Origin: an uncultured Paracoccaceae bacterium | Lineage (GTDB): Bacteria > Pseudomonadota > Alphaproteobacteria > Rhodobacterales > Rhodobacteraceae | Direction of reading: 5' to 3' | Assembly (NCBI GenBank): GCA_947493745.1 | Contig: CANLSM010000006.1 | Location: forward strand, 171,156-235,155 | DNA length: 64,000 bases | In this document: positions 58,534 through 64,000 of the stretch, piece after piece | Numbering within the stretch: the first letter of the stretch is position 1 | Layout: every line of letters starts with the position of its first letter | Position numbers and translations under genes: made by a program | Notes under the pieces: generated by a model | What the model was told of the DNA's origin: nothing | Databases searched by the model: none | The model's input: only the letters and a program-made list of their open reading frames with translations

Positions 58534-61350
58534 ATGCTGGGTTTGAACACGATCGGACGCAAGGTGTTTGGCACCCATAATGATCGCAAGATCAAATCCG
58601 TGCGTTCGCTGGTGGACAAGATCAATGCGCTGGAACCAAGTTTTCAGGCGCTCTCGGACGATGAGATCAAGGCCAAGACGGATGAGTTCAAGGGGCGGCT
58701 GGAGGCTGGTGAAAGCCTCGATGCACTGTTGCCCGAGGCCTTTGCGAATGCCCGCGAAGCGGCGTTCCGCACTCTGGGGCTGCGCCCGTTCGATGTGCAG
58801 CTGATGGGCGGGATTTTTCTTCATCAGGGCAACATCTCGGAGATGAAGACCGGCGAGGGCAAGACGCTGATGGCGACGCTGCCGGTCTATCTGAACGCGC
58901 TGACCGGTCGCGGCGTGCATGTGGTGACGGTGAACGACTATCTGGCGCGACGCGATGCAGAGTGGATGAGCGTTGTTTATGCGGCACTGGGCATGACGAC
59001 CGGTGTGATCTATCCGCAGCAGGACCCTGCCGAAAAGCAGGAGGCCTATAATGCCGATGTAACCTATGCCACCAACAACGAGCTGGGCTTCGATTATCTG
59101 CGCGACAACATGAAATCCGATCTCCGTGAGATTTTTCAGCGCGATCACTACTTTGCGATTGTCGATGAGGTGGATTCGATCCTGATTGATGAGGCGCGAA
59201 CGCCGCTTATCATCTCGGGCCCGTCCGAGGACAGAACTGACCTCTACGTCAGCATCGACAAGTTTATCCCCGGTCTCGCCGAAGAGCACTACGAGCTGGA
59301 CGAGAAGGCCCGCTCCACCACGCTGACCGAAGAGGGCAACGAACATGTGGAGCAGGAACTCCTCAAGGCGGGGTTGCTGGAAGAAGGCGCGTCGCTTTAT
59401 GACCCGGAGAGCGCATCGCTTGTCCACCATGTAACGCAGGCGCTCCGGGCGCATATCCTGTTCAGGCGCGAGAAGGACTATATCGTGCGCAACAACGAGG
59501 TCATGCTGATCGACGAGTTCACCGGTCGCATGATGGAAGGCCGCCGTCTGGCCGATGGTCTGCATCAGGCGATCGAGGCCAAGGAAGGCGTCGAGATCAA
59601 GCCCGAGAACGTGACGCTGGCGTCAGTTACGTTTCAGAATTACTTCCGGCTCTATGACAAGCTGGGCGGGATGACCGGCACAGCACAGACCGAGGCCGAG
59701 GAATTCGCCGAGATCTACGGGCTGGGCGTGGTCGAGATCCCGACCAATCTACCGATCGCGCGCCGTGATGATGACGATCAGGTCTATCGGACCGCGCGGG
59801 AGAAATACGATGCAGTTGTGCGCCATATCGCCAACGCGCAGCGCAAGGGTCAGCCGGTTCTTGTCGGCACGACCTCGATTGAGAAATCCGAGCTCCTGTC
59901 GGGGATGCTCAGTGACAAGACGGCGCTGAAGCGGATTGCCGACTGGGTGAAGCGCGACAAGGACGAGGTCAAGAAGGACGAGGAGTTCCGGGCCTCGCTG
60001 GACGAGTTGGAGCGGTTCCTGCGTCTGGCCGCAGCCGGGAAGGGCATCGACCACCAGGTCCTGAACGCGCGGTTCCACGAACAGGAGGCCGGGATCATCG
60101 CGATGGCCGGTGTGCCTGGCGCGGTGACGATTGCCACCAACATGGCCGGGCGCGGCACAGACATCCAGCTTGGCGGCAATACCGACGCCCGGGTTCTCGA
60201 AGAGATCGAGAAGGCGGGCGAGGATGCCGATCCGGTCGCGATCCGCGAGCGCGTGCAGGCCGAGGTTGCCGATGCCAAGGCGCGGGCGCTTGAAGCTGGC
60301 GGTCTCTATGTGCTTGCGACCGAACGACACGAAAGCCGTCGCATCGACAATCAGCTGCGCGGCCGCTCCGGCCGACAGGGCGATCCGGGACGCACCTCGT
60401 TCTTTCTGAGCCTCGAAGATGATCTGATGCGCATCTTCGGGTCGGAACGGCTCGACAAAATGCTGCAACGTCTTGGCATGAAGGAAGGCGAGGCCATCGT
60501 TCATCCCTGGGTCAACAAGGCGCTCGAAAAAGCCCAGGGCAAGGTCGAAGCACGCAACTTCGATATCCGCAAGAACCTGCTCAAGTTCGACGATGTCATG
60601 AACGACCAGCGGAAGACCATTTTCGAGCAGCGCCGCGAGATCATGGAAGAAACCGATCTCTCAGATGTCATCAAGGATATGCGCGATCAGGTGGTCGATG
60701 ACATGGTGACGCATCGCGTCCCTCCCAAGGCCTATCCGGACCAGTGGGATCTCGACGGTTTGCGCGAAGATGTGAAATCAACCTTCAATCTCGATCTTCC
60801 GATTCTGGAATGGGGATCTGAGGAAGGCGTTGACGATGAAGAGATTCGCGAGCGCATTTCGCTGGAGGCTGACAAGGCGATGGCCCAGAAAGTCGGCCAG
60901 TACGGGCCCGAGACGATGCGCAATGTGGAAAAGCAGATTCTTTTGCAGACCATCGACCAGCATTGGCGGGAGCATCTGGTGCGTCTTGACCATCTTCGCG
61001 CGGTCGTCGGTCTGCGTGGCTATGCACAGCGCGACCCGCTCAACGAGTACAAGTCCGAGGCGTTCAGCCTTTTTGAAAGTCTTCTCAACAAGCTGAGGCT
61101 GGAGGTCAGCAAGCATCTGCACCATGTGCAGCTGCTCACCGCGGAAGAGCAGCGGGCCCTGATCGAGCAGCTTCAGGCCCGCGCGCCCGCGCCTCAATCC
61201 GAGACTGTTGACGCAAGCGGGATCAGCGATGCTCCGCTCCGTCCGGGTGTCGATCCCGAGGATGAAAGCACATGGGTGAACATGGGCCGCAATGACCTCT
61301 GCCCGTGTGGAAGCGGCAAGAAGTACAAGCACTGCCACGGTCGCGCTTGA
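58534..61350 (+). CDS. secA: SecA, preprotein translocase motor ATPase
   Basis: This ATPase of 938 residues pushes proteins through SecYEG. Walker A is MKTGEGKT at 104-111, DEVD is in [17 protein letters not shown], and [10 protein letters not shown] is motif VI-like. The C-terminus carries the zinc-binding SEC-C motif with Cys923, Cys925 and Cys934 in [13 protein letters not shown], which binds SecB and ribosomes. The ATG at 58534 gives the family start [17 protein letters not shown]. The 262-base leader shows no SecM-like arrest gene. Confidence 0.97.
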   Translation: MLGLNTIGRKVFGTHNDRKIKSVRSLVDKINALEPSFQALSDDEIKAKTDEFKGRLEAGESLDALLPEAFANAREAAFRTLGLRPFDVQLMGGIFLHQGNISEMKTGEGKTLMATLPVYLNALTGRGVHVVTVNDYLARRDAEWMSVVYAALGMTTGVIYPQQDPAEKQEAYNADVTYATNNELGFDYLRDNMKSDLREIFQRDHYFAIVDEVDSILIDEARTPLIISGPSEDRTDLYVSIDKFIPGLAEEHYELDEKARSTTLTEEGNEHVEQELLKAGLLEEGASLYDPESASLVHHVTQALRAHILFRREKDYIVRNNEVMLIDEFTGRMMEGRRLADGLHQAIEAKEGVEIKPENVTLASVTFQNYFRLYDKLGGMTGTAQTEAEEFAEIYGLGVVEIPTNLPIARRDDDDQVYRTAREKYDAVVRHIANAQRKGQPVLVGTTSIEKSELLSGMLSDKTALKRIADWVKRDKDEVKKDEEFRASLDELERFLRLAAAGKGIDHQVLNARFHEQEAGIIAMAGVPGAVTIATNMAGRGTDIQLGGNTDARVLEEIEKAGEDADPVAIRERVQAEVADAKARALEAGGLYVLATERHESRRIDNQLRGRSGRQGDPGRTSFFLSLEDDLMRIFGSERLDKMLQRLGMKEGEAIVHPWVNKALEKAQGKVEARNFDIRKNLLKFDDVMNDQRKTIFEQRREIMEETDLSDVIKDMRDQVVDDMVTHRVPPKAYPDQWDLDGLREDVKSTFNLDLPILEWGSEEGVDDEEIRERISLEADKAMAQKVGQYGPETMRNVEKQILLQTIDQHWREHLVRLDHLRAVVGLRGYAQRDPLNEYKSEAFSLFESLLNKLRLEVSKHLHHVQLLTAEEQRALIEQLQARAPAPQSETVDASGISDAPLRPGVDPEDESTWVNMGRNDLCPCGSGKKYKHCHGRA

Positions 61351-61616
61351 GATTTTCAGGTAATATCTGGTTAACCGGTTGACGTCAGGTCGTTTGTGAC
61401 TGTGTTCGAATTGTGATTGTATGAAGGTTGCTCACCACATTTACGCCTCATATCGCAACTAGATGTTGAGTCGGGAAATGGGAATGTTTCCACTTTTTGA
61501 GGTTTGTGTCTTTTTGTACCCATCCTGTTAAAAGTTCCACGTAAGCTTTTAAGATTCATGTGGAATTGGTATAAATAGGGCAAGTCTTGGAGAGATGGTG
61601 AACGGAGGAATCGGTT

Positions 61617-63875
61617 TTGCGACTCGACGATCGATTTATGACTGTCATGACAGCACTCGTGCTGATCATCGCAATTGGGGCGCTTGTGCATGGCAGCGGC
61701 AGCGGAGGTTCGCTGTTCGGCGGCGGCGGTCCGTATGAGGCGGAGGATGACAAGTTCACCCTGCGTGCAGGTCGCGTTCAGGCTCTCGATGTTCTTCTCA
61801 ACGACAAGAACGTGGACCGGATCGACCCGGCTCAGCTGACCGTTGTGCGGCAGCCTGATTGCGGTGTTGCCCAGTCCATCGACGGTACGGTCCAGTATTC
61901 CGATTCCAGCCGCTGTCAGGGTGCGCTCACCTTCGCCTACTGCGTGCCGTTTGAGGACAGCTGCGATTTCGCCACTGTTTCGCTCGACATCCTGCGGATT
62001 TCACCATCCTCCGCCGATGAGCAGACACCCGTGGCCAGCGCGCCAGCGTCACGCGAAACCGGATCCTCCAACACAATCGTCGCATCAACCGATGCGCCTG
62101 CTCCTGCCGTCTTTGATACGGTTCAGCAGGGTAGAGCGCCACAGTCCCTGCCGCAGCTCGCAATGAGGCCGGTGCCTTCGCTCGCAGCTCCTGACACGAG
62201 TGAGATCATCACGCCTGCCGAGGCTGCGGAAAACATCCGCAACCGTGGTGCTGTCGCGCCTGTGACCGATATCCAGACTGCGGTCAACGATACGACACAG
62301 TCGATCACGATTTCCAACACATCCGCACGTTCGGGCACGGTTTCGTCGAGCAACGTTCAGATGTCTCAGCCCGGCTTGGGTGACACCGACAGTTCGATCA
62401 CGGTTGCTTCAAGCAATACGAGTGCGCCGGCCCGCCGCGCATCGCCAGCCCAGATCAGCCTGCAGTCGGAAGAGATCAATGTTGCCTCGACTGAATCTGC
62501 ACCTGACGCGCAGCTTGCCGGCCCGACCCAGCAGACAACTGTGGCAGCGCCCGAAAGATCAGGTGTGATCGCCAGCATCGCGCGCTCGAACACACTTATC
62601 GGCGCGACGTTCTCTGCTGCACGGACGCTTCTGGAAGAACCGGTTGAAACGGAAGTGGCTGCGCTTTCACAGGCGGATGCGGCCACCGCACCAAATCCGG
62701 CACGTGCTGCAATTGCCAGCGCGAGCGAACTGAGCACCGATGTGAATGTCAGCATCGCTGACGACCAGGAGATCGCGCTGCCTCTGCCGAGTGTCGAGCG
62801 TCGCCTTTCGACCGCGCCTGCGCCTTCCGGTATGCAGATTGCTGCGCTCGGCTCTGACGGTTTTGTCCGGCGCACCGAGGCCGTGCCTCCGCGCCCGCAG
62901 GCAGGTCCGGCCGTGACGTCTGACGATATCAAGGTCAATGAACTGCCGATCACCGATGGTGACCCCGTCGATCGTGAGGAAGTCGAAATCGTTGCACTTC
63001 CGCAGGCCGATCAGCCCGTTCTTGAAATCCCGGTGAAAGCTGCGTCTGACGAAGACGAAGTGACTGTGGACGTTGACAGCAACAAGCCTAACCCGGAACT
63101 CGTTGGCCCGATCCTCGACGATCAGAACGACGAACAGGTTGCTGCCTTGCAGTCCACCACTGCTGATGTCGCGGTTGAGACCGCCGGCGCGCCCGCAGTC
63201 TGCGATGTTGAGCTTGCGCTTGAGGTACAGCCCGGTGCGAACATCATCGCGTCGCTGGCATCTCCATGCCGTCCGAACACGCCATTCACCGTTACCCATG
63301 AAACTCTTGGGTTCACTCTGGTGACGGATGCCGATGGCGCATTGACCTTCCCGATCCCGGCTTTCGCCAAATCGGCCGATATTGCCATCGAGTTCATTGA
63401 TGGTGGCAAGGCAAACGGTCAGATTGAAGTGCCTGACGTGTCCCGTTTCACGCGGATCGCCGTTTCCTGGTCCGGCTCGATCGACTTCGATCTGCACGCC
63501 TTCGAATTCGGTGCGGCGAAGAACACGGAAAACCATATCTGGGCCGGCAACCCCCGCGATTACCGCAATGCGCGTCGTTCGGGTGGCGGTTATGTGCAGA
63601 CATTCGGCACCGATTTGTTTGACGGTGGCCAGAAGGCAGAGGTTTACTCGCTGCCGCGCTCCGCTCGTAACCCTGAAGGCTTTATTGAGCTGAGCCTTTC
63701 GGTCGCGGACCAGGCTGACAGTTGCAACAGCAATGTTGCTGTCAGAACCCTGCGCTCTGAGGGTTCGGATACTGCAATCGATCGCTCCATCGAGCTGTCG
63801 ATGGGGGCTTGCGGATCCGAAAACGGCAATTTCATTGGTGAGGTCATCCGCGATATTCGGACGGCCCGCAACTAG
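61617..63875 (+). CDS. Large exported or anchored protein with N-terminal Ig-like domain
   Basis: This 752-residue protein uses a TTG start with GGAGG eight bases ahead; an ATG at 61638 is the alternative. One membrane helix (about 8-25) leads into EDDKFTLRAGRVQALDVLLN, the start of a Big_9-like Ig domain (about 40-125) with paired cysteines. Residues about 130-530 are low-complexity, rich in Ala, Ser, Thr, Val and Pro, probably unfolded or wall-spanning. The end (about 550-752) is a compact domain with WSGSIDFDLHAFEFGA and six or so cysteines. The function is unknown. A 266-base AT-rich promoter region separates it from secA. Confidence 0.75.
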   Translation: MRLDDRFMTVMTALVLIIAIGALVHGSGSGGSLFGGGGPYEAEDDKFTLRAGRVQALDVLLNDKNVDRIDPAQLTVVRQPDCGVAQSIDGTVQYSDSSRCQGALTFAYCVPFEDSCDFATVSLDILRISPSSADEQTPVASAPASRETGSSNTIVASTDAPAPAVFDTVQQGRAPQSLPQLAMRPVPSLAAPDTSEIITPAEAAENIRNRGAVAPVTDIQTAVNDTTQSITISNTSARSGTVSSSNVQMSQPGLGDTDSSITVASSNTSAPARRASPAQISLQSEEINVASTESAPDAQLAGPTQQTTVAAPERSGVIASIARSNTLIGATFSAARTLLEEPVETEVAALSQADAATAPNPARAAIASASELSTDVNVSIADDQEIALPLPSVERRLSTAPAPSGMQIAALGSDGFVRRTEAVPPRPQAGPAVTSDDIKVNELPITDGDPVDREEVEIVALPQADQPVLEIPVKAASDEDEVTVDVDSNKPNPELVGPILDDQNDEQVAALQSTTADVAVETAGAPAVCDVELALEVQPGANIIASLASPCRPNTPFTVTHETLGFTLVTDADGALTFPIPAFAKSADIAIEFIDGGKANGQIEVPDVSRFTRIAVSWSGSIDFDLHAFEFGAAKNTENHIWAGNPRDYRNARRSGGGYVQTFGTDLFDGGQKAEVYSLPRSARNPEGFIELSLSVADQADSCNSNVAVRTLRSEGSDTAIDRSIELSMGACGSENGNFIGEVIRDIRTARN

Positions 63876-63931
63876 ACACGTGTAGTAGAACGTATTCCCG
63901 GAACCCCAATTTAAGACGATAAGAGGGATAA

Positions 63932-64000
63932 ATGGTCAGGACATCGAGAATAGTGACGGCGTTAGGGACAGCGGCGATAGGATTGTTGAGTACGCAGGTA
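63932..64000 (+). CDS. Exported protein, N-terminus only (runs off the window)
   Basis: An ATG with AGAGGG upstream opens 23 codons: MVRTSRIVTALGTAAIGLLS then TQV. This is a clear signal peptide (basic start, hydrophobic core). It lies 56 bases after the large Ig-like protein on the same strand, so the two probably form one operon. The mature part is outside the window. Confidence 0.65.
   Translation, partial: MVRTSRIVTALGTAAIGLLSTQV

Overview
The window reads as a chromosomal segment of a marine-type alphaproteobacterium, most likely Rhodobacterales (Roseobacter/Rhodobacter group). The evidence is gene content and order: an aglEFGAK alpha-glucoside locus, a CcrM (GANTC) methyltransferase next to rnhB, a senC/regB divergent pair, a DivL-like protein behind a perfect CtrA box, AddAB instead of RecBCD, secA divergent from a parvulin-ppiase/argJ pair, and GC-rich codon use throughout. 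The species cannot be named from this sequence alone.

Layout. 1-7998: LacI-type regulator (only its N-terminus), two operator palindromes, alpha-glucoside ABC transporter plus glucosidase, 6-phosphogluconolactonase and an RluA-type pseudouridine synthase. 7995-9852: a short accessory patch with a protein remnant, an orphan CoiA-like nuclease-fold gene, gene-poor sequence and tRNA-Arg(CCU). 9895-15066: ubiquinone genes ubiB/ubiE, then divergent mutM, rnhB and ccrM. 15197-18204: secreted PHB-depolymerase-like esterase, alkane hydroxylase alkB and mutY. 18290-24504: DciA-like protein, DsbA-like thioredoxin, then a minus-strand operon (MAPEG protein, pmbA, bisphosphate nucleotidase, DUF4170, waaA, lpxK). 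24578-27859: cfa, a eukaryote-like glycine amidinotransferase and SCO1/SenC. 27979-40570: regB, divL-like, then tsaE-amgK-murU-addB-addA-trxA, nearly all translationally coupled. 40647-43809: folC, accD and a CPBP protease on the minus strand. 43960-47031: a LuxR solo, a hairpin-rich intergenic region and fadH. 47110-51078: two conserved proteins of unknown function, ilvD and proline iminopeptidase. 51130-55477: ubiG, MarR regulator, glutaredoxin, comF, NDUFAF5-like methyltransferase, ferrochelatase. 55464-58271: a hidden 57-residue ORF, mutT, argJ, parvulin. 58534-64000: secA, a large secreted or anchored protein with an Ig-like domain, and the start of another exported protein.

How the parts work together. 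The agl genes import alpha-glucosides, hydrolyse them to glucose in the cytoplasm, and pgl would feed the oxidative pentose phosphate/Entner-Doudoroff route. LpxK and WaaA build lipid A-Kdo2, and AmgK/MurU recycle peptidoglycan sugars. UbiB, UbiE, UbiG, SenC, RegB and HemH belong to respiration, redox sensing and haem synthesis. CcrM and the DivL-like protein belong to the CtrA cell-cycle network, and both have telling promoter sequences here.

Most of the window is ordinary core genome. I found no convincing multi-gene undescribed system. The best leads are the DivL-like protein with Asn at the phosphoacceptor position and a perfect CtrA box, the orphan CoiA-like gene, the amidinotransferase, the hairpin cluster at 44710-44984, the hidden 57-residue ORF at 55464-55637, and the exported-protein pair at the right edge.
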